Numbered from the stretch's first letter, positions 14,669-24,044 are shown. The stretch is DNA of 28,010 nt from an uncultured Gemmatimonadota bacterium (GCA_946480845.1 CAMLLJ010000008.1:1-28010); one strand, 5' to 3'. The notes: generated by a model from the letters alone, not told the origin. Translations and numbers: made by a program.

Positions 14669-16350
14669 GCGAACTTCGCTTCGACGATCCGCAGGATCGC
14701 GGCCTCCCGCTCGGCGGCTTCGCGGTCGATCCGCTCGCCGTCCGCCAGGATGTGCGCCACCGGCGCCCGGTCCTTGAGCGCGCCCACGTTGGTCCGCACG
14801 TTGAGCCACGCCCCCCGCACGGCCGTTCGCGCGCACAGCGCTCCCACCCCCGCATCCGATGCCGACGCAGGGAGGCCGTGCTCGGCCATCGCCTGCACCA
14901 CGTCGAAGATCCGTGCCGCGGCCTGCATGACCTGCCACGGCGCCTCGATGGCGCCCCGGTTGGCGGCCTCGATGGCGGCGCGGCGCGCCGCCTGCTCCTC
15001 GGGCGTTCCCTTGGGCAGGGCGAAGGCGGCGAGCACCTCGTTGTAGGCGGCCGTGTCCCGGTCCACCAGGTCCAGCAACTCGGCCTTGAGCGCCTGGCCG
15101 CGCTCCGCCCAGCCGGAGAATTCCGCCCACCGCGCGTCCCATCCGCGCTTGTGCGCCGAGAGGTTGGCAACCATCGTCCCGAGCGCGGCGCCCAGCGCGC
15201 CCACCGCCGCCGCCACCGACCCGCCGCCCGGAGCCGGCGACTCCGATGACGTCTCGTCGGCAAAGCGCTCGAGCGTCAGGTTCACCAGGGGCCCGCCACC
15301 GGCGCCGCGGAGCCGGTACTCGATGATCCTGGCAGCGGGGTCGAACGGCGCCAGCTCGTCGAGCCCGAGCGAGCGCACGGCGATGTGGATGAGCTGCGCA
15401 TCGGGCACGCCAGTGGAACGGTGCTGGCGGCGGAGGAAATGGCGGCCGGCCTCGAGCATGGCGCTGAGCGGCACCAGGCCTACCAGCTCCGAACCGGTCA
15501 CCCGGAGGCCGCGCCGCTCGGCCGCGCGGCTGGTTTCCTCGAACGCCGTGTGCAGCGGCGTCGTCCCCAGGTCCGTCAGGTTCATCGAGACCTGCGCGAT
15601 CCCGTACTCCGCGATGTACCAGCCGATCGCCTTCACGGCCTTGAGCGCGCCGGGGATCATCACCGGTTCGCCGGCCGCGTCGAGCACCACCTTGCCGGTG
15701 AGCGGATCGCCCTCGCGCCTGGGCCGGCCGGCCTCCCGCACGTCGAAGGCCACGGCGTTGGCACGGCGCGTGGACGTGGTGTTGAGGTTGACGTTGTACG
15801 CCACCAGGAAGCCGCGGGCGCCGATCACCGTCGCCCCGGCGGCCGCATTGAACGCGACCGGGCCGAAGTCCGGTTTCCACGCGGGGTCGGCCAGCTTCGC
15901 CGGCAGACCTTCGTACTCGCCGGAGCGGATCACCGGGAGGGAGCGGCGCGCCGGGTCCGGCTGCGCGGCCTCGTAGAGGTAGACCGGAATCCCCAGCTCG
16001 CGCCCGACGCGCTCGCCAAGCCGCCTGGCATGTTCGGCCGTTTCCTCCAGCGTGATGCCCGAGATCGGCACCAGCGGACAGACGTCGGTGGCGCCCATGC
16101 GCGGGTGCTCGCCGTGGTGCCGCCGCATGTCGATGAGCTCCGCGGCCGCGCGGATCCCCTCGAACGCCGCATCCACCACCGCCCCGGGCTCGCCGGCGAA
16201 GGTGACCACCGTGCGGTTGGTGGCCTTGCCCGGATCCACGTGCAGCAGGGTGACGCCCGGCATCGCCGCGATCCTCGCCGTGATGGCATCGATCACGCGC
16301 TGGTCGCGGCCTTCACTGAAGTTGGGGACGCATTCGATCAATGCGGGCAT
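14665..16350 (-). CDS. ftcD: Fused glutamate formimidoyltransferase / formimidoyl-THF cyclodeaminase
   Basis: This 561-residue bifunctional enzyme moves the formimino group from formiminoglutamate to tetrahydrofolate, then deaminates it to methenyl-THF with release of ammonia. It thus completes the path begun by hutU and hutI and feeds one-carbon metabolism. The transferase part is about 1-330: MPALIECVPNFSEGR and RHHGEHPRMGATD, with His82 at the position of the catalytic His82 of the animal enzyme. The cyclodeaminase part is about 358-561: SPAPGGGSVAA, LVDRDTAAYNEVLAAF with Asp432 as likely catalytic acid, and NVRTNVGALKD. Many bacteria encode the two halves separately; here they are fused as in animals (about 540 residues). 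The ATG at 16350 fits the family start, 2 bases after the aguA stop. Confidence 0.93.
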   Translation of the reverse strand: MPALIECVPNFSEGRDQRVIDAITARIAAMPGVTLLHVDPGKATNRTVVTFAGEPGAVVDAAFEGIRAAAELIDMRRHHGEHPRMGATDVCPLVPISGITLEETAEHARRLGERVGRELGIPVYLYEAAQPDPARRSLPVIRSGEYEGLPAKLADPAWKPDFGPVAFNAAAGATVIGARGFLVAYNVNLNTTSTRRANAVAFDVREAGRPRREGDPLTGKVVLDAAGEPVMIPGALKAVKAIGWYIAEYGIAQVSMNLTDLGTTPLHTAFEETSRAAERRGLRVTGSELVGLVPLSAMLEAGRHFLRRQHRSTGVPDAQLIHIAVRSLGLDELAPFDPAARIIEYRLRGAGGGPLVNLTLERFADETSSESPAPGGGSVAAAVGALGAALGTMVANLSAHKRGWDARWAEFSGWAERGQALKAELLDLVDRDTAAYNEVLAAFALPKGTPEEQAARRAAIEAANRGAIEAPWQVMQAAARIFDVVQAMAEHGLPASASDAGVGALCARTAVRGAWLNVRTNVGALKDRAPVAHILADGERIDREAAEREAAILRIVEAKFA

Positions 16351-16352
16351 GA

Positions 16353-17408
16353 TCACTCGGTGGAGGGAAGGGAAGGCCACTGCTGCGACACGCAGTGAAA
16401 GGCGCCGAGGCCCCAGACCAGGTCGGTGCAGTCGATTCCGACGACCTGCCGGTCGGGAAAGAGCCGCTGCAGCGTGGCGGCCGCGGCATCGTCACGATCC
16501 CGGTCGTAGAGCGGGAGCAGGACGATGCCGTTGGCGATGTAGAAGTTCGCGTAGCTCGCCGGGAGCCGCTGGCCCTCGTGCTCCATCGGAGCAGGCATCG
16601 GCAGCGTCTCGATGCGGAGGGGCAGCCCATCCTGGTCGCGCATCTCGCGCAGGCGGTCCAGGTTCTCGCGCAGCGGCTCGTAGTTGGGGTCGTGCGGGTC
16701 GTCCTCGATCACGGTCACCACGGTGTGCGGGCCCACGAACCTGGTGATGTCGTCCACGTGGCCGTCGGTGTCGTCCCCCACGATGCCGTCGCCGAGCCAG
16801 AGGATGTGGGTGACCCCGAGGTAGGAGCGGAGGTACTCCTCGATCTCCTCGCGATTGAGCGACGGGTTGCGGTTCGGGTTGAGCAGGCACGCCTCGGTGG
16901 TGAGCAGCGTGCCGAGGCCGTTCACGTCGATCGAGCCGCCTTCCATGATGATGCCCGGATGGAACACCTCGAGGCCGAGCTCGGCGCCGATGCGTGCGGG
17001 CACGACGTCGTCGAGATCGAACGGCGGATACTTCCCGCCCCACGCGTTGAACCCCCAGTCGATGATCGCCTCGTCCGCGGCGCCGTCCCGGGTGCGCTGG
17101 ACGAAGATGGGGCCGTGGTCGCGGCACCAGGCATCGTTGGTGGGGTGGTGGTGGAAGAAGACGTTCCGGACCGGCACCCGGTGCTCGGCGAGCAGGGCGC
17201 GCACGTCCTGCTCGAACGCCTCGTCGGCGACGTTGATGTGCACTTCCTCGCGCGGTGCCAGATGGCGCACCATCTCCGCGAAGATGCCCGGCACCGGCGC
17301 GAACTTGCCGGGCCACGACGCTTCCTTGTGCGGCCAGCTGAGCCAGGTCCCGCGATGCGGTTCCCATTCGGCGGGCATGCGATAGCCGAGCTCGGCGGGG
17401 GTGGGCAT
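16353..17408 (-). CDS. aguA: Agmatine deiminase (peptidylarginine-deiminase family)
   Basis: This 351-residue cytoplasmic enzyme converts agmatine to N-carbamoylputrescine and ammonia. Seen: RGTWLSWPHKEASWPGK near the N-terminus, NDAWCRDHGP (91-100), MEGGSID (155-161), the catalytic histidine/aspartate in DTDGHVDD (His217, Asp219) and the nucleophile in GAFHCVSQQWPS (Cys339). The set matches the guanidino-modifying fold. The length is normal (about 345-370). The ATG at 17408 is the only start that removes a basic non-family extension; no clear Shine-Dalgarno precedes it, and a four-codon frame (ATGACACGCCCCTGATG) ends on it, so reinitiation is possible. AguB is encoded 43 bases upstream, which supports agmatine rather than peptidyl-arginine as substrate. 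Confidence 0.9.
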   Translation of the reverse strand: MPTPAELGYRMPAEWEPHRGTWLSWPHKEASWPGKFAPVPGIFAEMVRHLAPREEVHINVADEAFEQDVRALLAEHRVPVRNVFFHHHPTNDAWCRDHGPIFVQRTRDGAADEAIIDWGFNAWGGKYPPFDLDDVVPARIGAELGLEVFHPGIIMEGGSIDVNGLGTLLTTEACLLNPNRNPSLNREEIEEYLRSYLGVTHILWLGDGIVGDDTDGHVDDITRFVGPHTVVTVIEDDPHDPNYEPLRENLDRLREMRDQDGLPLRIETLPMPAPMEHEGQRLPASYANFYIANGIVLLPLYDRDRDDAAAATLQRLFPDRQVVGIDCTDLVWGLGAFHCVSQQWPSLPSTE

Positions 17409-17451
17409 CAGGGGCGTGTCATCCCGAGCGGAGCGGCGACGACACGAGGGC

Positions 17452-18336
17452 TCAATCGAGGTACCGCCGCGTGAGGTCCTGGTACGCATCGATCCGCCGG
17501 TCCCGGAGGAACGGCCAGTGGGTCCGGCTCACGTCCACCTTGCCGAGGTCCACGTCGGCGACGAGCACCTCCTCGCCGGTGCCGCCCTTGACCAGGATGC
17601 GCCCGCCCGGGTCGGCGACGAAGCTCCCGCCCCAGAACTCGATGCCACCGGGCTTCGGCGCGCCCTCATGGCCCACGCGATTCACGGCGCAGACGTACAC
17701 GCCGTTGGCGATCGCGTGGCTCCGCTGGATCGTCTCCCAGGCCGCCTGCTGCTGCTGGCCGTGCTCCTCCTTCTCCGGCGGGAGCCAGCCGATCGCGGTG
17801 GGATAGAAGAGGATCTGCGCCCCGCTCATGGCCGTGAGCCGCGCGGCCTCCGGGTACCACTGGTCCCAGCACACCAGCACGCCGATGCGGCCGAACTTCG
17901 TGTCCCACGAACGGAACCCGAGATCGCCGGGGGTGAAGTAGAACTTCTCGTAATACTGCGGGTCGTCCGGGATGTGCATCTTCCGGTACTTCCCGAGGTA
18001 GCTGCCGTCGGCGTCGAGAATGGCCGCCGTGTTGTGGTACAATCCTTCCGCCCGCTTCTCGAACAGCGACGCCACAATGACCACGCCCAGCTCGCCGGCA
18101 ACCGCACCCAGCTCCTCGGTGCTGGGACCCGGAATCGGCTCGGCCAGCGCGAAATGGGCGTGGTCCTCCGTCTGGCAGAAGTACTGGCTGCGGAACAGCT
18201 CCTGCAGGCAGACGATCTGCGCCCCTTTTCCGGCAGCTGACCGAACTCCCGCCACCGCCTTCTTCATATTTTCCGCCGGATCGGGCGAGCAGGCCATCTG
18301 CACCAGCCCGAGCCGGACACTTTTCCGCGCGTTCAT
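17452..18336 (-). CDS. aguB: N-carbamoylputrescine amidase
   Basis: This 294-residue nitrilase-superfamily enzyme hydrolyses N-carbamoylputrescine to putrescine, CO2 and ammonia, completing the plant-type agmatine route with AguA. The catalytic triad is visible: Glu46 (LQELF), Lys119 (KYRKMHIPDD) and Cys156 (VCWDQWYPE). The family segments RSQYFCQTED, FYPTAIGW and EFWGGSFVADPGG are present and the length is normal. Two ATGs lie two codons apart (18342 and 18336). A GGAGG at 18348-18344 is only 1 base from the first but 7 bases from the second, so MNARKSV at 18336 is chosen. It is the first gene of the unit aguB-aguA-ftcD and divergent from the LVIVD gene. Confidence 0.94.
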   Translation of the reverse strand: MNARKSVRLGLVQMACSPDPAENMKKAVAGVRSAAGKGAQIVCLQELFRSQYFCQTEDHAHFALAEPIPGPSTEELGAVAGELGVVIVASLFEKRAEGLYHNTAAILDADGSYLGKYRKMHIPDDPQYYEKFYFTPGDLGFRSWDTKFGRIGVLVCWDQWYPEAARLTAMSGAQILFYPTAIGWLPPEKEEHGQQQQAAWETIQRSHAIANGVYVCAVNRVGHEGAPKPGGIEFWGGSFVADPGGRILVKGGTGEEVLVADVDLGKVDVSRTHWPFLRDRRIDAYQDLTRRYLD

Positions 18337-18424
18337 CGTCATGCCTCCAAGGTAACCCGCGCCGTGCGCAGGGCGTATCTTACCAGACTGAGCGCTGTTC
18401 GTCACCATCTCCGGAGGATCGCCG
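18337..18424. promoter_or_regulatory. Divergent promoter region aguB / LVIVD gene
   Basis: This 88-base gap holds GGAGG sites for both genes (18344-18348 on the minus strand, 18413-18417 on the plus strand, each 7 bases from its chosen ATG). A central TATCTTACC (18376-18384) reads as a weak -10 on the plus strand (TATCTT) and, reversed, as TAAGAT on the minus strand. No convincing -35 is seen on either side. Confidence 0.35.
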
Positions 18425-20401
18425 ATGTTCGCTACGGTATTGCTCGCCCTGCTGCAGCAGGCCACCCCGGCGCAGGCGCCCGCGCGGGCCATCGCCCGGG
18501 TCGAGGTGACGCCCGCCGAGGCGGAGATCGAGGTCGGGGCCACGGTCCAGCTCAGCGCCCGCGCGCTCGACGCCTCGGGCCGCGAGGTGCCCGGCGCGCG
18601 AATCCAGTGGTTCTCCGTGGGCGACGGCGGGGCCGCCGACTCGGCGGGCGTCGTCCTGGGCGGCTACACGGGGACGGTGCGGGCCACCGCGGTCGCCTCC
18701 ACCGGAGCCGGCGAGCCGACGCTCGGCCAGGCCATCGTGCGCATCCTGCCGCAGAAGGCGGCGCGGGTCGAGATCGAGCCGCGGCCGGCCCGGCTGGTGG
18801 CGGGGAGCCAGTTCACCCTCGGGGGCGCCGCCTACAGCGAGCAGAACGACCGGCGCGACGACCGGCTCACCTTCTCCTCCAGCAACGCGCGCGTCGCCGC
18901 GATCACTCCCGATGGCCGGCTCACCGCCGTGGCCCCGGGGCGCGCCACGATCACCGCGAAGGCCGGCGCCGCAAGCGCGACGCACGCCGTCGAGGTGCTC
19001 CCGGGAACGGTGTCCCGGGTGAGCATCACGCCGCCCTCGGAGTCGGTGCGCACCGGCGACGTGGTGCGCTTCTCGGCGCAGGCCGCCGGCGCCGGCGGGC
19101 AGCCGGTGCGCGACGCGGCGGTGCGCTGGTCGGTGGCCGCGATGGACGAGACGGGCGCGGCCCAGATCGATGCGGACGGCGCGTTCGTCGCCGAGCGGCC
19201 GGGCAAGTACACGGTCTCGGCGCGGATCGGGCGGCAGTCGGCAGACGCCATCGTCAACGTGGAGCTGCGGCGGGTGGGGCGGGGCATGGAGGTGCTCGGC
19301 CGGGTGCCGCTGCCGTACCGCGGCGCCGAGGTCTGGGTGCACCAGGGGGGCCGCTGCGCCTACATGAGCACCATCGCCGACCGCGTCTACGCGATCGACG
19401 TCTCGGACGCGCGCGCGCCGAAGATCGTGGATTCGATGGTCACCAATGCCCGGCTGGTCAACGACGTGATGACGACCGAGGACGGCAAGTACGGCGTCTT
19501 CTCCCGCGAGGGCGCCTCGGACCGGAAGAACGGGATCGTCATCTTCGATGCGTCCGATCCCTGCCATCCGAAGCCGGTGTCGGAGTACACCGAGACCGTG
19601 TCGGGCGGCGTGCACTCGAGCTTCGTGTACCAGGGCCACGTCTACCTCACCGACGATGCCACGGGCTCGCTCCGGGTGATCGACATCCGCGACCCGCGCG
19701 CGCCGAAGGAGGTCGGTCGCTGGCAGACGCCGGACCGGGTGACCGGCCGCTACGTGCACGACGTGGACGTGAAGGACGGGCTCGCCTACCTCTCGTACTG
19801 GAACGACGGGCTCATCATCCTCGATGTCGGCAAGGGACTCCGGGGCGGCTCGCCGGCGGCGCCGAAGCTGGTGTCCCAGCTCAAGTACGACCTCGATGAG
19901 ACCTACGCGCGCATCGAGGGCCTCTACGGCCTGGGGGCCCGCGGCACCCACACCGCGTGGCGGCACGGCAACTACGTCTTCGTCGGCGACGAGGTGTACG
20001 CATCGCGGCCCGCCACCGGCCTCCAGAACGGCAACGACCTGACCTTCGGGCGCCTGCACGTGATCGACGTCTCGGACATCGAGAAGCCGAAGATCGTGGC
20101 CTGGTACGAGCCGACCGACGGCGGCGTGCACAACATCTGGGTGGCGGGCGACACGCTCTACATGGGGAACTACCAGGGCGGGGCGCGCACGGTGGACATC
20201 TCCGGCGAGCTCAAGGGCGACCTGCTGCGCCAGGGCCGGGAGATGAGCTGGATCTTCACCGCCGACGCCAGGGGCGCCAAGCCGCACCAGACCTTCGCCT
20301 GGGGCGCCGTGGTGAAGAACGGCACGATCTACGTGCCGGACATCAACTCCGGCCTCTGGATCCTGCGCATGGAGGCGAAGCAGGAGCCGGTCACGCCGTA
20401 G
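18425..20401 (+). CDS. Secreted Ig-like repeat protein with LVIVD beta-propeller
   Basis: This is a 658-residue protein with a short signal segment (MFATVLLALLQQATPAQA). Three Big_2-like Ig domains follow at about 24-110, 112-198 and 199-292; the second carries the typical SSSNARVAAITPDGRLTAVAPGRATITA and the third RVSITPPSESVRTGDVVRFSAQA. From about 295 to 655 there are LVIVD repeats of a beta-propeller, each with V-I-D-V-S/R-D-x-x-x-P-K: VYAIDVSDARAPKIV, GIVIFDASDPCHPKPV, LRVIDIRDPRAPKEV, LIILDVGKGLRGG, LHVIDVSDIEKPKIV, ARTVDISGELKG. The function is unknown; a surface or exported binding protein is likely. The ATG at 18425 has GGAGG 7 bases upstream. Its last 11 bases overlap the convergent GH57 gene. 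Confidence 0.82.
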   Translation: MFATVLLALLQQATPAQAPARAIARVEVTPAEAEIEVGATVQLSARALDASGREVPGARIQWFSVGDGGAADSAGVVLGGYTGTVRATAVASTGAGEPTLGQAIVRILPQKAARVEIEPRPARLVAGSQFTLGGAAYSEQNDRRDDRLTFSSSNARVAAITPDGRLTAVAPGRATITAKAGAASATHAVEVLPGTVSRVSITPPSESVRTGDVVRFSAQAAGAGGQPVRDAAVRWSVAAMDETGAAQIDADGAFVAERPGKYTVSARIGRQSADAIVNVELRRVGRGMEVLGRVPLPYRGAEVWVHQGGRCAYMSTIADRVYAIDVSDARAPKIVDSMVTNARLVNDVMTTEDGKYGVFSREGASDRKNGIVIFDASDPCHPKPVSEYTETVSGGVHSSFVYQGHVYLTDDATGSLRVIDIRDPRAPKEVGRWQTPDRVTGRYVHDVDVKDGLAYLSYWNDGLIILDVGKGLRGGSPAAPKLVSQLKYDLDETYARIEGLYGLGARGTHTAWRHGNYVFVGDEVYASRPATGLQNGNDLTFGRLHVIDVSDIEKPKIVAWYEPTDGGVHNIWVAGDTLYMGNYQGGARTVDISGELKGDLLRQGREMSWIFTADARGAKPHQTFAWGAVVKNGTIYVPDINSGLWILRMEAKQEPVTP

Positions 20402-22349
20402 CCGGGCGCTCCGGGGCAGCCGGGAACGCGAGCCGCAGCGATGCGGCTCGCGTCGCCACCGGCCAGGCGTACGTCACCGACTGTCCCTGCACGGTCCGGT
20501 CGAGGCCGCGCTCGGACTTGGCCACCGTTTCGATCACCTGCTCCCGCCGGCCGGCTTCGGGCTCCGCGACGACGTCCAGCGGGCGTGCGAGCGACAGTTC
20601 GGCGGTAAAACCGGCGTCCGCAGCAGTCCCGGCATCACCACCCGGGACGCCCCAGGCATAGCGCACGGTCACCGTCCCGTTCGCGTCGAAGCGGATGCGC
20701 TTCTCGAGCGGCGCGCCGCCCGCCTCCCCAGCGGGTGCCTGTCCCGTCAGCAGCAGCTCGATGCCCCCGTCGCGCTGCGCCACCGAGCACGCCATCGGCA
20801 CCCCGATCCAGTTCGGTCCGCCGTCCGACATGCGCTCCTGCAGGAGCGACCGGTCGTACGCGTCGGTCTCGGGCAGCTCCTCGAGGTGCAGTCCCCGCTC
20901 GATGTCGTGGATGCTCGGTGCGCCGCCGCTGTCGGCATGCGCCGTCGAGGCATCGAGCGCCGACTGGTGGTACGCTTCCCGCCGGCGGGTGAGCACGTCC
21001 GCGTAGTTGATGCCCGAGGCGAAATCGGTCAGCTCCTCGATGGCGCCGCCCCGCCACGGGCTCACCACCGCCGAGAACCGCGACGAGTGCACCCAGACCT
21101 CGTCGTGGCCGTCGGCGTCGAAGTCGAGCACTTCCCACGCGAGCGGCTCGCCCTGCCTGAGGATCCCTTCGGCCTCGGCGAGGTTGCCCCAGGTGGCGCC
21201 GCGCAGGTGCGGGAGGTAGAGGCCGCCGAACACGCCGTGCCAGTAGGCATCGTTGCACTGCGCGCGCCCGATCGCCCGGCGCGCGGGCTCCGGGTCGCCG
21301 CGCTCCCGGCACAGCACCGAGAGCCGCTGCGCCTTCTTGTGCATCCGGTTGGCCTCGGGGTACTTCACCAGGAAGTTCCGCCAGTGGGCGCCGCGCACCA
21401 GCGCGCCGTCCGGCCCGGCCATCCGCTCCTCGCCCAGGTCGTGCTCGAGGCGCTGGAGCCGGATGCCCGCCTCCGGCGTGAGCGACCATCCCTCCATCTC
21501 GCGGTACGACGCCGTCGGCAGATAGGCGAGCCCGCCGCTTGGCACCTCGGCGAGCGCGGTCTCGAGCGTGACCAGCCGGGCGACGCCGTCGTCGCGCAGC
21601 CGCTCCATCGTATCGAGGAACTGGGCGAGCCAGCCGCGGTCGTACACCCATTCGTACGTCCCGGGCCAGCCGCCGAACTTCTCGCCGTCATCGGCGAGCA
21701 CGGCGAGCCGGTGCCCGGCGGCGTGCAGCGAGCGCAGGTAGTCGGCCGTCTCCGAGGGCGGGCGGAAGGGAATCAGGTAGCGCAGCCGCTCGTCGATGGG
21801 GAAGAGCGCGAGCCGGCGGTCGTCCGACTCGGTGACGATGGGCGCGTGCAGCCGTTCGCGGGGGAAGCCGGTGACCAGGAAGTGACGGTCGTCCACCAGC
21901 GCCGAGCGGATGCCGGCGTCGGCGAGGTCGGCGGCGATCTCGGGGCTCCAGACGCGCTCGGTGAGCCAGAGGCCGCGCGCGTCCACCCCGAAGCGCGCGC
22001 GCAGCGCCTCGCGCATCCAGCCGACCTGCTCGATCCGGTCGCGGCGAAGCAGGGCGGCCAGCACCGGCTCGTACCAGCCGGCGGCGAGCAGCTCGACGTG
22101 CCCGTCCGCGGCCAGACGGCCGATCTCGTCCACGTACCCCGGCTCGTGCGCCTCGAGCCATTCGAGCAGCGGGCCGGAGAGGTGCAGCACGACGGGAAAG
22201 AATTCCCGCTCGGCGATGCGCGCGAGGATCGGCCGGTACACGCGCTCCACGTGCTCGGCGAAGACGTGGTCGAAATTGCCGACCGGCTGGTGCAGGTGCA
22301 GGCCGAAGATGAAGCCGAGCGGCCCGCCGGGCCGCGGCAGTCCGCTCAT
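20391..22349 (-). CDS. GH57 4-alpha-glucanotransferase / alpha-amylase
   Basis: This is a 652-residue glycoside hydrolase of family 57, close in length and layout to the Thermococcus 4-alpha-glucanotransferase (659). Seen: the family opening HLHQP (18-22), the nucleophile Glu131 in LTERVWSPE, the acid/base Asp in ADDGEKFG (220-221) followed by GWPGTYEWVY, and NDAYWHGVFGGLYLPHLR. C-terminal beta-sandwich domains (about 300-650, DUF1925/DUF1926 type) are present. It would rearrange or trim alpha-1,4-glucans, here glycogen or maltodextrin. Sequence alone does not separate transferase from amylase activity. There is no signal peptide, so it acts in the cytoplasm. The ATG at 22349 overlaps the branching-enzyme stop (ATGA). 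It is the last gene of the glycogen operon. Confidence 0.88.
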   Translation of the reverse strand: MSGLPRPGGPLGFIFGLHLHQPVGNFDHVFAEHVERVYRPILARIAEREFFPVVLHLSGPLLEWLEAHEPGYVDEIGRLAADGHVELLAAGWYEPVLAALLRRDRIEQVGWMREALRARFGVDARGLWLTERVWSPEIAADLADAGIRSALVDDRHFLVTGFPRERLHAPIVTESDDRRLALFPIDERLRYLIPFRPPSETADYLRSLHAAGHRLAVLADDGEKFGGWPGTYEWVYDRGWLAQFLDTMERLRDDGVARLVTLETALAEVPSGGLAYLPTASYREMEGWSLTPEAGIRLQRLEHDLGEERMAGPDGALVRGAHWRNFLVKYPEANRMHKKAQRLSVLCRERGDPEPARRAIGRAQCNDAYWHGVFGGLYLPHLRGATWGNLAEAEGILRQGEPLAWEVLDFDADGHDEVWVHSSRFSAVVSPWRGGAIEELTDFASGINYADVLTRRREAYHQSALDASTAHADSGGAPSIHDIERGLHLEELPETDAYDRSLLQERMSDGGPNWIGVPMACSVAQRDGGIELLLTGQAPAGEAGGAPLEKRIRFDANGTVTVRYAWGVPGGDAGTAADAGFTAELSLARPLDVVAEPEAGRREQVIETVAKSERGLDRTVQGQSVTYAWPVATRAASLRLAFPAAPERPATA

Positions 22350-24043
22350 GCCCGCGCCTGCGCGCGGGTGCCGCCGAGGGCCGCGGCGATGGCCGGGATG
22401 ACGTCGGGGAAGAGGTCGTCGCGCCGGTGCAGCTCTTCGGCTCGCGCATTGGCCGTGTCGAGCGCCGGAGCGTCGGCGGCGGCGGCCGCCAGTGCCCCGA
22501 CCAGCTCCTCGGCTGCCTCGCAGTGGCCGGTGAACCGGCGCTCGGCGTAGTCGGCCACGGCGCCGGTCGAGATGATGAACTGCCAGTCCGACGCCTGCGC
22601 CAGCAGCAGCTCGCGCGCTGCCTGCGCCAGGATGCCGTGCCGGGCGGGATCGGCGAGCGCCGCGGGTGCGGCGTCCCAGAACTGCTGCTCCAGCGGCCAG
22701 AGCCGCTCCCAGGTCCAGGCGGTGCGCTCGTTGAGCCACATGCTGTAGTCGCCGTTGGCGCCCCACGAGCCGGCCGGCAGCCGGATTCCCGAACGCGGTG
22801 GATGCTCGGCGAGGTACGCGGACGCGGTGGACGGCGCGGCCGACTCGCCGCCGGCGAGCGCGCGATAGACGTCGGCCAGGAAGTCGGGCCCCTCGAACCA
22901 CCAGTGCCCGAACAGCTCGGTGTCGAACGGCACGGCGACGACGCCCTCGCGCCGCCGCCCCTCGTGCGACGATATCTGGGCGAGCAGGGACGCGAAGTGG
23001 GCCGCGTGCGCGTCGGCGCGCTCCAGCGCGCTCGACGGATCGTACGGCTCCTTGGCCCCGAGGTCGGTGCCGGGGGCACTCACCCGCCAGAGCCGGAGCC
23101 CGCCGGGCCAGCGGAGCTTGTGGAACTCGAGGTAGTGCGCATCGCCGGGATAGCCCTGGTGCCGGCTCCACACCTGGGTCGAGGCGCGGGGATCGCGCAC
23201 CAGTACGGTGGCGCCCGCGCGGCTGGCCGACAGCACGGCATAGGGCCGGTACGGCGTGCGCCCGCTCGCCTGTCTCGCGCCCGGCTCCCGCAAGCTCTGG
23301 CGGTCGATGACCGGCGCCTCGTGCCCGCTCGAGATGCTGAGCGGCTCGCCGCCGCGCACCAGGTGGGCATCGACGAAGAAGTAGCTGAAGCCGGCGTCGG
23401 CCACGTGCTCGTCGGTGCCGCGGCGGATTGCCGCGCGGGGCCCGCCCGGCCAGGGATGCCACGGGCCGCGCGGCCGGTAGGCGCATTCCGGGACCCAGCA
23501 GCCGCGCGGGTCTCGGCCGAAGACGCGGCGATGCTCGGCGAAGCCCAGGCCGAGCTGGAGGCGGATGCTCTCATCGCGGGCGAGGAGCGGCAGGAAACCG
23601 TGGGTGGCGGCCGAGCCGATGATCTCGATGCGCCCGGCGTCCTCCTCGGCGCGGAACGCCCCGATGAGGTCGCGGCCAAGGGCGAGCCAGAGCGCCTGGA
23701 GCCGCTCCAGCCGCGCGCGCCAGAACGCCACCACGGGAAGCAGGTGGCTCTCGCCGGTCCTGGCGAGCGAGGCCGGCGCCTCGGCGCAGGCCGCGAGCCG
23801 CTGGGCGAAGTATGCGTCCATCTCCTCCGCGAACACCGGGTGCCGGAGCTGGCTGGCCAGCACCGGCGTGAAGCCGATGGTCACCGGCGCCGCCACCCGC
23901 TCGCGCGCGAGGGTCCGCAGCGCCTCGATCAGCGGGAGGTAGGTGTCCAGCGCCGCTTCGCAGAGCCAGTCGCTCCCGTGGGGCCAGCGTCCGTGGTTGA
24001 GCACCCACGGCAGGTGGCTGTGCAGCGCCAGCACAAATTGCAT
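22346..24043 (-). CDS. GH57-type 1,4-alpha-glucan branching enzyme
   Basis: This 565-residue GH57 enzyme introduces alpha-1,6 branches into glycogen. Seen: the start MQFVLALHSHLPWV typical of the group, the nucleophile Glu186 in GCWVPECAYRPR and the acid Asp374 in VPFDTELFGHWWFEG, at the positions known for the Thermococcus and Thermus enzymes (Glu183, Asp354 in the former). A C-terminal helical region (about 440-560; WTWERLWPLEQQFWDAA, ASDWQFIISTGAVADYAERRF) matches the DUF1957 part that completes the active site. It replaces the common GH13 GlgB, of which none is seen here. The length is slightly above the usual 520-530. The ATG at 24043 follows the glgA stop by 1 base. Confidence 0.88.
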   Translation of the reverse strand: MQFVLALHSHLPWVLNHGRWPHGSDWLCEAALDTYLPLIEALRTLARERVAAPVTIGFTPVLASQLRHPVFAEEMDAYFAQRLAACAEAPASLARTGESHLLPVVAFWRARLERLQALWLALGRDLIGAFRAEEDAGRIEIIGSAATHGFLPLLARDESIRLQLGLGFAEHRRVFGRDPRGCWVPECAYRPRGPWHPWPGGPRAAIRRGTDEHVADAGFSYFFVDAHLVRGGEPLSISSGHEAPVIDRQSLREPGARQASGRTPYRPYAVLSASRAGATVLVRDPRASTQVWSRHQGYPGDAHYLEFHKLRWPGGLRLWRVSAPGTDLGAKEPYDPSSALERADAHAAHFASLLAQISSHEGRRREGVVAVPFDTELFGHWWFEGPDFLADVYRALAGGESAAPSTASAYLAEHPPRSGIRLPAGSWGANGDYSMWLNERTAWTWERLWPLEQQFWDAAPAALADPARHGILAQAARELLLAQASDWQFIISTGAVADYAERRFTGHCEAAEELVGALAAAAADAPALDTANARAEELHRRDDLFPDVIPAIAAALGGTRAQARA

Positions 24044-24044
24044 G

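Noticed and set aside
21228..21250. Second sigma-54-like word (TGGCACG on the minus strand)
   Set aside because: It lies inside the GH57 gene and lacks TTGC at the required distance. The same holds for TTGGCACG near 15757 inside ftcD.
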